This document shows positions 15,261 to 24,183 of a stretch of 64,000 nt of DNA, piece by piece (position 1 is the stretch's first letter; every line of letters starts with the position of its first letter). A program made the position numbers and the translations under genes. The DNA comes from Marmoricola sp. GTDB lineage: Bacteria; Actinomycetota; Actinomycetes; Propionibacteriales; Nocardioidaceae. The notes beneath the pieces are model-generated. The model ran no database searches. It was given only the letters and a program-made list of their open reading frames with translations, and was not told the DNA's origin. The stretch lies in the NCBI GenBank assembly GCA_025964775.1, contig JAOPYE010000028.1:1-64000 (forward strand), in the 5' to 3' direction.

Positions 15261-16318
15261 CCCGTGCTGGTCGCCTCGACCGCCTGGCGTCCGAACGTGT
15301 CCGGGGTGACCCACACCTCCGGCATCGCGATCTCCTGCGCATCCAGCCGGCGCTGCAGGTAGCCGAAGGTCTGGATCGACTGGGCGAAGAGGTGTTCCCC
15401 GGCCTTGAGCGGGATCTTGTTCTCGCCGTCGGGCCGGACGAAGCGCGGCAACGGTTCGACCAGGACGTCGTAGTCGACGTTGAAGAACAGCGGGAACGAG
15501 TAGCGCTCCTCGGCCACCTTGCGCACCCGGTGGGTCGTCGAGGTGAAGTACCCGTTCGACATGATCTCGAGCATGTCGCCGATGTTGACGACGTACGCGC
15601 CCTCGATCGGCGGTGCGTCGATCCACTCGCCGGCCGCGTTGAGGACCTCCAGGCCCGGCTTGGTCGGCCGGAGCATCGTGAACATCTCGTAGTCGCTGTG
15701 CGCGCCGATGCCCTCGGCGTCGGTCGCGTCCACGTCGAGGGGGTAGTGGACCATCCGGAGCTGGCTGGGGGCGCGCGCGACCAGGCCGTCGAAGGCGTCA
15801 ACGGGCTCACCGAGTGCCGCCGCGAAGCCCCGGAGCAGGACCTTGCCGAACGCGATCGTGGCGTCGTAGTAGGCGTTGACCTCTTCCTTCATCCCGGCGG
15901 TCGCCGGCCACTGGTTCGGCCCGAGCATCGGGTTCCCGGCCAGGTAGTCCGGATCATCGGCAGGCAGCTCGAGGCTCAGGTCGAAGGCCTCCTTGAGGTC
16001 CGGCAGCTTCTCGCTGCCGTCGGGCAGCTTCAACGATCCGCCTTCCTCGCCCGTCGGGACGTAGCCGCGGTGGTTGGTGGAGTTGCCGATGTACACCTCC
16101 ATCTTCTTCTCCAGCGGTTGGGCGAAGAAGTTCTTGGCGTGGGCGAGCAGACCGGCGAACAGCTCCTCGGGCACGCCGTGCCCGGTGACGTACAGGAAGC
16201 CGACCTCACTGGCCGCGATCCGCAGCTGCTCGGCGACCTCAGCCTGTTCCTCGGGTGTGCCGTACAGACCCGACACGTCCACCACGGGAATGTTCTGGAA
16301 GTCGGTCAGTCCACTCAT
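15257..16318 (-). CDS. isopenicillin-N-synthase-family 2-oxoglutarate/Fe(II) oxygenase
   Basis: 353 aa. A DIOX_N domain (about 8-120) is followed by the 2OG-Fe(II) oxygenase domain. Iron ligands are H207 and D209 (GAHSDYEMF) and H263 (TTHRV), and the 2OG carboxylate binds R272-x-S274 (RYSFPLFF). The segments GPNQWP, EWIDAPPIEGAYVVNIGDMLEIMSNG and FFNVDYDVLVEPL are shared with plant and bacterial 2-ODDs of the group that includes arginine/homoarginine hydroxylases releasing guanidine. The reaction is oxidative; the substrate is unknown. It sits 16 nt after the MBL-fold gene in the importer operon, within the same predicted regulon as the guanidine/urea carboxylase, so a role in freeing guanidine from a larger compound is plausible. 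Confidence 0.85.
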   Translation of the reverse strand: MSGLTDFQNIPVVDVSGLYGTPEEQAEVAEQLRIAASEVGFLYVTGHGVPEELFAGLLAHAKNFFAQPLEKKMEVYIGNSTNHRGYVPTGEEGGSLKLPDGSEKLPDLKEAFDLSLELPADDPDYLAGNPMLGPNQWPATAGMKEEVNAYYDATIAFGKVLLRGFAAALGEPVDAFDGLVARAPSQLRMVHYPLDVDATDAEGIGAHSDYEMFTMLRPTKPGLEVLNAAGEWIDAPPIEGAYVVNIGDMLEIMSNGYFTSTTHRVRKVAEERYSFPLFFNVDYDVLVEPLPRFVRPDGENKIPLKAGEHLFAQSIQTFGYLQRRLDAQEIAMPEVWVTPDTFGRQAVEATSTG

Positions 16319-16334
16319 CGTTGCTCTGCCTCTC

Positions 16335-17156
16335 TCATTGCATCTGTTCTGAGAATTTCCTGGCCAACCGTTCGGTCAGCGTCGGCCAGACCACCGGATC
16401 GTGACCCGGGATGAGCTCGAAGCCGCGTTCGGACGAGAGCTTCTTGAGGCGGCGGATCGGCTCGACCGTCTCGGCCGGATCGATGTCGACCACCCCTCCG
16501 ATCGCGAGCTCGTGCTCGATGTTCTCGGTGAGGTCGGCGGCGTCGAAGGCGAACACGAAGCCACCGCCCCCCACGGAGTCGTCGAGCTCGACCATGAAGC
16601 TCTGGTGCCCGGGCGTGTGCCCGTACGTCGGGATCGCGGTGATGCCCGGGGCGATCTCGGCTTCGCCGTCGGCCAGCTTCCAGTCGATGCGCGGGTCGTC
16701 GTAGTCGACCCGCGCGAACGCGTGCTCCTCCGGCCCGGAGTCGTTGCGCATCCCGTACTCGAGCTCCTTGCGCTGGGCGTGCACGGGGACCCTGCCGGCG
16801 AACAGCTTGAGCCCGCCGGAGTGGTCGTGGTGCAGGTGGCTGACCCCGACCGCGTGGATCTCGTCGATGTCGATCCCGACCGAGGCCAGTCCCTCCTCGA
16901 TCGGCTCCCCGGGCCCCGGGAGCACCGGCCGGTACTCGACGCTCGGGAAGAAGCGTCGGTACAGGGCCGGGTCCCGGACCAGGGCCGTGTTGAACCCGGT
17001 GTCCAGCAGCACGTACCCGCCGTCGGTCTGGAGCAGCACCCCGGGCACCGGCTCACGCATCCGGATGGAGGGATCGGCGCCGTGGACCGAGATGGACTTC
17101 GGCAGCTCCTCCCAGCCGAGCGTCAGCAGGATGATCTTGCGGACTCCGCCTCTCAT
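16335..17156 (-). CDS. MBL-fold hydrolase, AiiA/AttM lactonase-like
   Basis: 273 aa. The metallo-beta-lactamase motif is H107-L-H109-H-D111-H112 (SHLHHDHSGG). Further ligands are in GHTPGHQS, the Asp in FAFDAADLTEN and the late His in LIPGHDPVVW. This is the dizinc lactonase pattern of N-acyl-homoserine lactonases and gamma-butyrolactone hydrolases (BlcC/AttM). In this catabolic operon, hydrolysis of a lactone or cyclic intermediate is more likely than quorum quenching; that is inference. ATG 17156 starts 1 nt after the stop of the solute-binding protein gene. Confidence 0.83.
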   Translation of the reverse strand: MRGGVRKIILLTLGWEELPKSISVHGADPSIRMREPVPGVLLQTDGGYVLLDTGFNTALVRDPALYRRFFPSVEYRPVLPGPGEPIEEGLASVGIDIDEIHAVGVSHLHHDHSGGLKLFAGRVPVHAQRKELEYGMRNDSGPEEHAFARVDYDDPRIDWKLADGEAEIAPGITAIPTYGHTPGHQSFMVELDDSVGGGGFVFAFDAADLTENIEHELAIGGVVDIDPAETVEPIRRLKKLSSERGFELIPGHDPVVWPTLTERLARKFSEQMQ

Positions 17157-17157
17157 G

Positions 17158-18744
17158 TCACTGACTCAGCTTCGCGAGGAACAGGGTGTTCGGCGCGTCG
17201 ACCACGTGGGCCTCGGCGACGCCCTTGAGCCACGGCTGCGCCACCATGAAGTCGGTGACGTTGACCATGTTCAGCCAGCACCCGGTGGCCGACGCCAGCG
17301 TTGCCGACGAGGAGAAGTCGGCGTCCGCGCCGGTGCGCAGCGAGTTCGCGATCGCCGTCGACGCCGCCGGGGCCGAGCACCCGAAGTAGTTCAGGCCACC
17401 GCTGGCGTCGAAGCTGATGTGCGCCCACGCGTACGGCGACGGTGAGTCGGGCCAGCCGAGCGTGGCCAGCAGGTCCGGCGCACCCTTCTGGTTGCCGATC
17501 CACCCGAAGATCTGCGAGGTCGGGTAGCTCTGCACCTTGACGGTCAGACCGAGCGGCGCCAGCTGTGCCGAGATCAGGTTCGAGATGACCTGGTTGTCCG
17601 GCTGGCTGGAGTCGTAGCCGACCGTGATGGTCTTCTCGTTGGCAGGCAACGACGCGACAGCCGACTTGAGCGCCGACGTGTCGTAGCTGATGTTCTGGAC
17701 GGCGTACTGCGGGTCCATCATGTGCGACGGGTAGACCTGGGTTGCCTTCTGGCCGTGGCCGAAGTAGACCTGCTTGACGATCGAGTCCACGTCGACGGCC
17801 TTCAGCAGCGCCTGGCGGAACGCCTGGCTCTTGAGCGCGCCGCTGTGCGGGTTGGCGTACAGGTACTCGGAGATCATCGACGACTGGGTGTAGCTGTCGT
17901 ACTTCTTGTTGCCCAGGTACGACGTGATCGCCGAGGACGGCAGGTCGTGCAGGATCGCGGCGAGCGATCCGCTGTTGAACTGCACCTGCTGCGACGAGGT
18001 GTTGTCGATGACCGGCAGCTCGACGGTCGTGTAGTACGGCTCGCCGCCCCAGTACTTCGGGTACGACGTCATCTCGTAGTTCGAGCCGACCACGGCCTTG
18101 GTGATCTCGTACGGCCCGGTACCGAGGTCGTGCGTGGCGAGGTAGGCCTGGTCGAAGTCCTTGCCCGCGTGCGCCGCCAGCCCGGTCGGGCTCATCATCT
18201 TGGGGCCGTACGCGGCAGCGAGGTAGCTGAGGAACGCCGAGTTGGGGCCCTTCAGCGTGATGGTGACCTTGTAGGCACCGTCGGTGACCACCGAGGCGAC
18301 GTCGCTGACCATGTACGCCGGCCCCTGGTTCACGTGAAGGCGACGGTCGAACGACGGCTTGACCGCGGCCGAGGTGAACGGGGTCCCGTCGTGGAAGGTG
18401 ACGCCCTTACGCAGCTCGAAGGTGTAGGTCTTGTTGTCCTTCGACGCCGTCCAGCTCGTCGCCAGCGACGGCTCCAGCGTCGGAGTCGCGGTACCACCCT
18501 TGTAGGTGAGCAGCCCCTCGTAGGCGTTGGTCGTCAGGATCAGGCCCTGGCCGGCGTAGTAGATGTCCGGGTCCGGGGGCTGACCGGGATCCTGCAGGAA
18601 CGAGAGGTGCAGGACGTGGTCGGTGGGCGCCGTGCTGGCCGCCGTACCGCCTCCGCTGCCGCAGGCGGTCAGCGCGAGGGCGAGCGAGACAAGAGCGCTG
18701 GCAGAGACGGCGGTACGCCGGACGAACGGGCTCAGGGTGATCAC
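17158..18744 (-). CDS. ABC-transporter solute-binding lipoprotein (SBP_bac_5, peptide/opine/nickel type)
   Basis: 528 aa from GTG 18744. Lipoprotein signal: a hydrophobic stretch SALVSLALALTAC with lipobox Cys at about residue 28, then a Gly/Ser/Thr-rich linker. The mature part follows SBP_bac_5: PDPDIYYAGQGLILTTNAYEGLLTY, LEPSLATSWTASKDNKTYTFELRKGVTFHDGTPF and LGTGPYEITKAV. It delivers substrate to the DppB/DppC/ATPase genes of the same operon. GGAGG lies upstream, and the start overlaps the preceding stop (GTGA). Ligands of this family include peptides, opines and other amino-acid derivatives, so an amidino or ureido compound is possible. Confidence 0.9.
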   Translation of the reverse strand: MITLSPFVRRTAVSASALVSLALALTACGSGGGTAASTAPTDHVLHLSFLQDPGQPPDPDIYYAGQGLILTTNAYEGLLTYKGGTATPTLEPSLATSWTASKDNKTYTFELRKGVTFHDGTPFTSAAVKPSFDRRLHVNQGPAYMVSDVASVVTDGAYKVTITLKGPNSAFLSYLAAAYGPKMMSPTGLAAHAGKDFDQAYLATHDLGTGPYEITKAVVGSNYEMTSYPKYWGGEPYYTTVELPVIDNTSSQQVQFNSGSLAAILHDLPSSAITSYLGNKKYDSYTQSSMISEYLYANPHSGALKSQAFRQALLKAVDVDSIVKQVYFGHGQKATQVYPSHMMDPQYAVQNISYDTSALKSAVASLPANEKTITVGYDSSQPDNQVISNLISAQLAPLGLTVKVQSYPTSQIFGWIGNQKGAPDLLATLGWPDSPSPYAWAHISFDASGGLNYFGCSAPAASTAIANSLRTGADADFSSSATLASATGCWLNMVNVTDFMVAQPWLKGVAEAHVVDAPNTLFLAKLSQ

Positions 18745-19388
18745 AGTGCTACCTCCAGAGGGGTGCGGGTGGTGGAAGACAGACCGGGATCGCCGAACTC
18801 GTCGATGATCTGGTCGGTGGACAGGACGGCGCCGGCCTGCAGGTACTCCATGGCGTCGAGCGCGGCGAGGTGCCGTGCCGTGCTCGATCCGCCGACGCAG
18901 TCGCCGACAACGCGTACGTAGAAATCGCGTTGATGGGCGTCTGCGAACGTGTAGTGCACGCATACGTCGGTCAGGCCGCCGATCAGGATCAGCGTCTCGG
19001 CCTTGAGCGCACGCAGCACGATCTCGAACTCGGTGCCGATAAAGCCCGAGTACCGGCGCTTGACGATGTGGAACTCATCGGGACGCGGACGCAGCGACTC
19101 GACCAGCTCTGTCGACGGGTGCCCGTCGACGCAGTGGACGCTTTCGGCGCCGTCCAGCTCGCGACCGAAGTCGATGCCGCTGGGGCGGTGCACCTCCTGG
19201 AAGAAGACCACCGGGATCCCGGCGTCGCGAGCAGCGGCCAGGATGCGCTCTGCGCGCGCGATCCGGGCCGATCCGCCGGACATGATCTCGATCCCGACCT
19301 CGTCGGCGGTCATGTCGTCGTCGCTTCCCTTCTGGAAGTCGACGACGACCAGGACCGGTTGTCCGACGATCATGGGTTGACGTGGCAC
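18741..19388 (-). CDS. isochorismatase-fold cysteine hydrolase (N-carbamoyl/biuret-hydrolase-like)
   Basis: 215 aa. Catalytic triad of the isochorismatase-like family: D17 (VLVVVDFQKG), K110 (FHIVKRRYSGF) and C143 in IGGLTDVCVHYT. The cis-peptide region GGLTDVCV is typical of amide-cleaving members such as N-carbamoylsarcosine amidase, biuret hydrolase, ureidoacrylate hydrolase and nicotinamidase. In a locus ending in allophanate hydrolase, a ureido-bond hydrolase is the best guess. GTG 19388 is chosen because AAGGAGG lies 4-5 nt upstream; ATG 19373 is an alternative. It lies between the permease and binding-protein genes. Confidence 0.83.
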   Translation of the reverse strand: MPRQPMIVGQPVLVVVDFQKGSDDDMTADEVGIEIMSGGSARIARAERILAAARDAGIPVVFFQEVHRPSGIDFGRELDGAESVHCVDGHPSTELVESLRPRPDEFHIVKRRYSGFIGTEFEIVLRALKAETLILIGGLTDVCVHYTFADAHQRDFYVRVVGDCVGGSSTARHLAALDAMEYLQAGAVLSTDQIIDEFGDPGLSSTTRTPLEVAL

Positions 19389-19403
19389 GAGGCCTCCTTC
19401 TGT

Positions 19404-20405
19404 TCAGACACGGATCCTCGGATCCGCTGCGGCCTGGATCACGTCGACAGCAGCGTTGATGACGACGTACGCCGAACCCAGCAGCAGCGTGACTCCGGCG
19501 ATGGCGGGGAAGTCCGCGACCGGGATGCTCTCGGCGATGTACAGCCCGAGGCCGGGCCACCCGAACACCTGCTCCACGACCAGGACTCCGGCGAACATGA
19601 GGCCGACCTGGAGCCCGGTCATCGACACGGCCGCCCCGATCGCGTTGCGCACGACGTGCCCGAGCAGGATCTGGCGCTCGCTGCGGCCCTTGGCGCGGGC
19701 GGTGCGCACGTAGTCGCTGCCCAGCTCGCCTTCGAGACTCGAACGCAGGACCCGGCCGATGGCGACCGCAGGTCCGAGTGCGATCGCCGTTGCCGGCATC
19801 AGCAGGTGCTTGATGGCGTCCCACGTGACGTCGGGGCGCCCGTGCAGCAGCCCGTCGAGGGTCAACAGGTGGGTCGGCCCGGTGGGTGCGTTGCCGATCG
19901 AGGTCCGGCCGCTGGCCGGCAGCCATCCGAAGTGCTGGTAGAAGAGCAGGATGCCGAACACGCCGAGCAGGAACGTCGGTACGGAGGCCCCGAGCATCAG
20001 GCCGAGTCGGAACAGTGCGGCACCGGGGACCCGCAGCGTCGAGGCGAACGCGAAGGCGATGGCGAGCACCAGGGCGATGATCAGCCCGGATGCTGCGAGC
20101 TCGGCTGTCGCGGGAACGTAGGCGAGCAGGTCGGTGGTGACCGGGCGGCGGGTGCGGTAGGAGTCTCCGAGGTCGCCGTGGACCAGGCCGGCCAGGTAGT
20201 GGCCGAACTGGGTCACGATCGGCTTGTCGAGGCCCAGCGCGTGCCGCTCGGCCGCGATGGCGCCCTGGGAGGCCTGGCCGCCGAGCCGCGCGTGCACGGG
20301 ATCCAGGGGGGACATCTTCTGCAGCGCGAACACTGCGGCGGCGAGGGCGAGCACGATGATGACCATCGCGGCGAACCGCTGTCCGACAAAGCGCACCTGA
20401 GTCAT
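19404..20405 (-). CDS. ABC-transporter permease, DppB type
   Basis: 333 aa with six membrane helices. The N-terminal RFVGQRFAAMVIIVLALAAAVFAL helix and LDPVHARLGGQ are DppB/OppB hallmarks. The cytoplasmic EAA loop reads LGSDYVRTARAKGRSERQILLGHVVRNA and couples to the ATPase subunit. It ends with DPRIRV, typical for DppB. It starts 19 nt after the DppC gene and is followed 15 nt later by the isochorismatase-fold gene. Confidence 0.92.
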   Translation of the reverse strand: MTQVRFVGQRFAAMVIIVLALAAAVFALQKMSPLDPVHARLGGQASQGAIAAERHALGLDKPIVTQFGHYLAGLVHGDLGDSYRTRRPVTTDLLAYVPATAELAASGLIIALVLAIAFAFASTLRVPGAALFRLGLMLGASVPTFLLGVFGILLFYQHFGWLPASGRTSIGNAPTGPTHLLTLDGLLHGRPDVTWDAIKHLLMPATAIALGPAVAIGRVLRSSLEGELGSDYVRTARAKGRSERQILLGHVVRNAIGAAVSMTGLQVGLMFAGVLVVEQVFGWPGLGLYIAESIPVADFPAIAGVTLLLGSAYVVINAAVDVIQAAADPRIRV

Positions 20406-20424
20406 GTCTGGCTCATCTCTGGGC

Positions 20425-21291
20425 TCACGCCGGATCGATCAGGTTGCGGACGGAGTCACCGGCGACGTTGGCGATGACGGCGAGGACGGCGACAGCGATT
20501 CCCGGGACCACCGGGACCCACCACTGCTGGAGGAGCAGGCTGAGGTTGCGCGCGCTGTCGGCACCGAGCTCGGGAGCCGGAGCCGACTGGCCCAGGCCGA
20601 GGAAGGACAGCCCTGCGAGCGCGAGGACGAGGTTGCCGACATCGAGGCTGGCGGTCACCACGGCTGCCGGGAGAGCCCCCGGGAGCAGGTGTCGCACCGC
20701 GATCCGGACCCTGCCGGCACCGGCGAGCCGCGCCGCCTCGACGTGCGGCCTCGCGGCGAGCTTGCTGATCTCGCCGCGCACGATCCGGGCGTAGAACGGC
20801 CACCACACGACGGAGACGGCGATCAGGGTGTGGGTGAAGCTCGGCCCGAGGGAGGCGACGACCGCGATCGCGAGCACGGGGGCGGGCAGGGCCAGGAAGC
20901 CGTCGGTGATCCGCATCAGCAGGTTGTCGATCCATCCGCCCGATGATCCGGCGACGAGACCGACCAACCCGCCGATCAGGAAGCCGCCGGCGATCACGAC
21001 CAGAGCTGCGAACCAGCTGGCCCGCATGCCGTACAGGCAGCGGCTCAGGACGTCGCGGCCGATGCTGTCCGAGCCGAGCAGGAACCCGCCGTGGCCGGGC
21101 CCAGCCAGGGGGATGCCGACGGGGACCAACGGGTCGTGCGGGCTGAGCAGCGGTGCGGCCAGGGCGATCAGCGTCATCACTGCGAAGAGCGAGGCTCCGA
21201 TGATCGACCACGTCCGCGGTGCCCGCAGGTCGAGCGACACCGGGCGGCGCCAGGCCGGTCGGGGTGCGACGAAGGGTTCTGCAACGGCCAC
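20425..21291 (-). CDS. ABC-transporter permease, DppC type
   Basis: 288 aa from GTG 21291, one nucleotide after the ATPase stop. The N-terminal helix, then LSPHDPLVPVGIPLAGPGHGGFLLGSDSIGRDVLSRCLYGMR, is the classic DppC/OppC opening, and the EAA loop is ARPHVEAARLAGAGRVRIAVRHLLPGAL. About six membrane helices, ending NLIDPA. It pairs with DppB to form the membrane channel of the importer. Confidence 0.92.
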   Translation of the reverse strand: MAVAEPFVAPRPAWRRPVSLDLRAPRTWSIIGASLFAVMTLIALAAPLLSPHDPLVPVGIPLAGPGHGGFLLGSDSIGRDVLSRCLYGMRASWFAALVVIAGGFLIGGLVGLVAGSSGGWIDNLLMRITDGFLALPAPVLAIAVVASLGPSFTHTLIAVSVVWWPFYARIVRGEISKLAARPHVEAARLAGAGRVRIAVRHLLPGALPAAVVTASLDVGNLVLALAGLSFLGLGQSAPAPELGADSARNLSLLLQQWWVPVVPGIAVAVLAVIANVAGDSVRNLIDPA

Positions 21292-21292
21292 G

Positions 21293-23299
21293 TCATGCCC
21301 CCTTCGGCGTGATGTACACGGGTGTCGGCACGTGGCTGAGGTCGATGTTGATGCACGCCACCCGGTCGACGTCGTCGTTCGCGACTCGTTGCAGCCGGAG
21401 CCCGAGCTCGGTGTCCCGGCAGGACTCGGTCGCGTCGGCGCACCGCGGGTGGAACGCGCAGCCGGAGGGCGGGTTCAACGGGCTGGCGGGTTCCCCGGGC
21501 AGGATCACCGGCGTCAGCCCGACGTCGGGGACGGCACTGACCAGTGAGCGGGTGTACGGGTGCAGCGGGGCTGAGGTGACCCGGTCGGACGCGCCGATCT
21601 CGACGATCTGACCGAGGTACATCACCGCGATCCTGTCGGCGACGACGCGAGCGACCGAGAGGTCGTGGGTGACGAACAGGACCGACATGCCCAGTTCCCG
21701 CCGCAGCCGCGCGATCAGGTTGATCACCGACGCGGCCAGCGACACGTCCAGAGCGCTGGTCGGTTCGTCGCAGAGCAGCACCGGGGGCGGGACGATCGTG
21801 GCCCGGGCCAGGCAGACCCGCTGACGCTGGCCACCGGACAGCTGGGTGGCGCGCGCGGCGCCGACCTCGGCCGGGAGCCCGACCAGGGACAGGGCCTCAC
21901 GCACCTTGGCCGCGCGCGCGGCCCGGCCGAGGTCGCGCACGCGTTCGCCGAGGATCTGTTCGACGGTCATCCACGGGGTCAGGGAGGCGCCGGAGTCCTG
22001 GAAGACCATCTGCGGTCGTGACCCTCCGGACAGCTCGACCTCGCCGGAGTCGGCTGCCTCGAGTCCGGCCGCGACCCGCAAGAGGGTCGACTTGCCCGAC
22101 CCGCTCTCACCCACGAGGGCAACCGACTCGCCCTGGGCGATCTGGAGGCTGACGCCGCGCAGCGCGTGCAGGGTCCGCTTGCGCCCGAAGCCCTTGCCGA
22201 CTCCGAAGGTCTTGACCACCGACCGCAGCGACAACGCGGCGGTGTCCTGGTCGATCCGGGCCGGTTCGGCACGTGCGGTGAGCACCGCAGGGCCCATCGT
22301 GTCCGTGCGTCGCACGACGGCGAGTGGACGCAGGCAGGCGCTGTGGTGACCAGGCTCAACCTCGACCGGTTCCGGCGAGGTCTCGACGCAGTCCGGCCCG
22401 GCGACGGAGCACCGGGGGGAGAACGCGCAGCCCGGCTGGGGTGCCGCCGGACTCGGTACCTCGCCCGCGAGCGCGGGAAGGGCCCGGCTGCGGTCGACTC
22501 CCAGCGTGAGGCGCGAGCGCATCAGGCCCAGCGTGTAAGGGTGCGCCGAGTTCCGCAGGACCGCATCGGACTCGCCGAGCTCGGCCAGTCGACCGGCGTA
22601 CATCACGGCGACACGGTCGGCGATCTGTGCGGCGACGCCCAGGTCGTGGGTGATCATCAGGACGCTGCACCCGAGCTCGTCGCGAAGCGTCCGCAGCAGG
22701 CGGAGCACCTGTGCCTGCACGGTGACGTCGAGTGCGGTCGTGGGCTCGTCGGCGATCACCAGGTCGGGGTTGCCGGCAACGGCCATCGCGATCATGACCC
22801 GCTGCCGCAGTCCGCCGGAGAGCTCGTGGGGGAAGGCGGACATCCGGCTCTCGGCCTCCGGGACACCGACGAGCCGCAGCAGCCGCAGGGCTTCCTCGTC
22901 CGATCCGGCTGCCTCGGCGACCTGCCTGCCCACCCGCATCGTCGGGTTCAGCGAGGTCATCGGGTCCTGGAAGACAGCCCCGAGGTGCGCGATCCGGACC
23001 TCGCGACGCTCGGCGTCGGTCGCGGAGACCATGTCGCGCCCGCGGACGGTCGCCCGTCCGGAGATGGTCGCGCCGGCGCCGTGCAGCCCGAGCAGGGTGA
23101 GTCCGAGAACGCTCTTGCCCGAACCGGATTCGCCGACCAGCCCGAGGATCTCGCCCCGGCGGATCTCCAGGCTGATCCCGCGCAGGGCATGGATCGCCTT
23201 GCCGTTGCGGCGGAAGGTGACGTGCAGGTCCTCGGCAGTGGCGACGACGGCGTAGCCTTCATCCGTCAGGACATCCTCCGGAGCCAACTGTGCGCTCAT
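21293..23299 (-). CDS. fused DppD-DppF dipeptide-type ABC ATPase
   Basis: 668 aa carrying two complete ATP-binding cassettes. The first has Walker A GLVGESGSGKSV, signature LSGGLRQRV, Walker B VIADEPTTALDV. The second has Walker A ALVGESGSGKST, signature LSGGQRQRV, Walker B LLCDEPTSALDV. Each cassette ends with the oligopeptide-transporter Cys cluster (GCAFSPRCSVAGPDC; GCAFHPRCADATESC). Both cassettes look catalytically intact. ATG 23299 is supported by a GGAGG about 11 nt upstream; longer readings would start inside the operator at 23349-23366. It is the first gene of the importer/oxygenase operon and is divergent from the TetR gene. Confidence 0.92.
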   Translation of the reverse strand: MSAQLAPEDVLTDEGYAVVATAEDLHVTFRRNGKAIHALRGISLEIRRGEILGLVGESGSGKSVLGLTLLGLHGAGATISGRATVRGRDMVSATDAERREVRIAHLGAVFQDPMTSLNPTMRVGRQVAEAAGSDEEALRLLRLVGVPEAESRMSAFPHELSGGLRQRVMIAMAVAGNPDLVIADEPTTALDVTVQAQVLRLLRTLRDELGCSVLMITHDLGVAAQIADRVAVMYAGRLAELGESDAVLRNSAHPYTLGLMRSRLTLGVDRSRALPALAGEVPSPAAPQPGCAFSPRCSVAGPDCVETSPEPVEVEPGHHSACLRPLAVVRRTDTMGPAVLTARAEPARIDQDTAALSLRSVVKTFGVGKGFGRKRTLHALRGVSLQIAQGESVALVGESGSGKSTLLRVAAGLEAADSGEVELSGGSRPQMVFQDSGASLTPWMTVEQILGERVRDLGRAARAAKVREALSLVGLPAEVGAARATQLSGGQRQRVCLARATIVPPPVLLCDEPTSALDVSLAASVINLIARLRRELGMSVLFVTHDLSVARVVADRIAVMYLGQIVEIGASDRVTSAPLHPYTRSLVSAVPDVGLTPVILPGEPASPLNPPSGCAFHPRCADATESCRDTELGLRLQRVANDDVDRVACINIDLSHVPTPVYITPKGA

Positions 23300-23348
23300 C
23301 GCGGTCGCCACCTCCGTCCGGTCCCCCCTCGTCGGCGAGGGCCTGTAA

Positions 23349-23366
23349 TACCTGTCATGCGACAAG
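23349..23366 (-). promoter_or_regulatory. predicted TetR operator O1 (importer operon)
   Basis: Read on the minus strand the site is CTTGTCGCATGACAGGTA. The core TGTC-N4-GACA is palindromic with a GGTA extension. It shares 14 of 17 positions with the sites at 23484-23500 and 33717-33733. It lies about 50 nt upstream of the ABC ATPase start, in the region shared with the TetR gene. Confidence 0.75.
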
Positions 23367-23481
23367 TTAGTCGCGTCAATGACGCGTCAGGCTTCCGGCA
23401 GGTAACAAGTACGTTTCCAAGTCCGCAGGGCCATCGGGGCCCTCAGCGATCGCCTCAGGTGGCGTTTCCTGGTGTGCCACC

Positions 23482-24183
23482 ATGTGTCGCGTGACAGGTA
23501 AACGCGCAGGCCGCCCGCGGCACGCGGACATCGGGCGTGCAGGCACCGGTGGGCGGGCGCAGATCCTGGATGCCGCAGCCGAGCTCTTCACCGAGCAGGG
23601 GTACGGCGCTGCCACCACTCGCCAGATCGCCGATGCGGTCGGCGTACGGCAGGCGTCGATCTACTACCACTTCAGCAACAAGCAGGAGATCCTCGCCGAG
23701 CTGCTCGCCGACACGGTGCGCCCGTCCCTGGAGTACAGCCGTTGGCTGGAGCCGTCGGGCGAACCGGCGCTGGTCCAGCTCTACGCCCTGACCCGCTTCG
23801 ACGTGACCCTGCTCAGCGGCGGACAGTGGAACATCGGGGCGCTCTACACGATGCCGGAGCTGCGGACGCCTGAGTTCGCGCCGTTCCGCGAGGAACGGGC
23901 CCTGCTCCGACGGGCGTACGGCGATCGCGTCGCCGCTGCGATGACCGAGGGGGCGATCCCCGCCGAGGACGAGACCGTGGCCACCTCACTGGCCTTCGCC
24001 CTGGCCGAGAGCGTGATCGCCATGCGCGCCGAGGGCGGGTCGGCCGACCCGGACCTGCCGGACCTGGTCGCGACCGGCGTGCTGCGGATGCTGGGCTGCA
24101 GCGACCGGCGCATCGCCCAGATCCGCACCAGGGCCGTCAAGCTGCCGGATCTCACTCCGGCCGGGGATCACTGGGCGGTGTAG
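23482..24183 (+). CDS. TetR-family transcriptional regulator
   Basis: 233 aa. The N-terminal TetR helix-turn-helix (about 18-65) reads GRAQILDAAAELFTEQGYGAATTRQIADAVGVRQASIYYHFSNK. The C-terminal ligand-binding domain is helical and not assignable. The predicted operator at 23484-23500 overlaps the ATG (23482), and GTG 23491 (giving VTGKRAGRPR) may be the real start; no Shine-Dalgarno is evident for either. It sits between the two catabolic operons, divergent from the importer operon and convergent with the SDR gene (16-nt overlap). Repeated sites at both operons and at its own start make it the probable regulator of both. Confidence 0.88.
   Translation: MCRVTGKRAGRPRHADIGRAGTGGRAQILDAAAELFTEQGYGAATTRQIADAVGVRQASIYYHFSNKQEILAELLADTVRPSLEYSRWLEPSGEPALVQLYALTRFDVTLLSGGQWNIGALYTMPELRTPEFAPFREERALLRRAYGDRVAAAMTEGAIPAEDETVATSLAFALAESVIAMRAEGGSADPDLPDLVATGVLRMLGCSDRRIAQIRTRAVKLPDLTPAGDHWAV
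23484..23500 (+). promoter_or_regulatory. predicted TetR operator O2 (autoregulatory)
   Basis: GTGTCGCGTGACAGGTA overlaps the start of the TetR gene itself. It matches O1 and O3 at 14 of 17 positions, with TGTC-N4-GACA at the core. Binding here would block transcription or initiation of the regulator, as is common for TetR proteins. Confidence 0.7.

Noticed and set aside
16335..17156. Quorum-quenching lactonase role for the MBL-fold protein
   Set aside because: The motif fits AiiA-type lactonases, but the operon context is catabolic with no quorum-sensing gene nearby, so I kept the call general.
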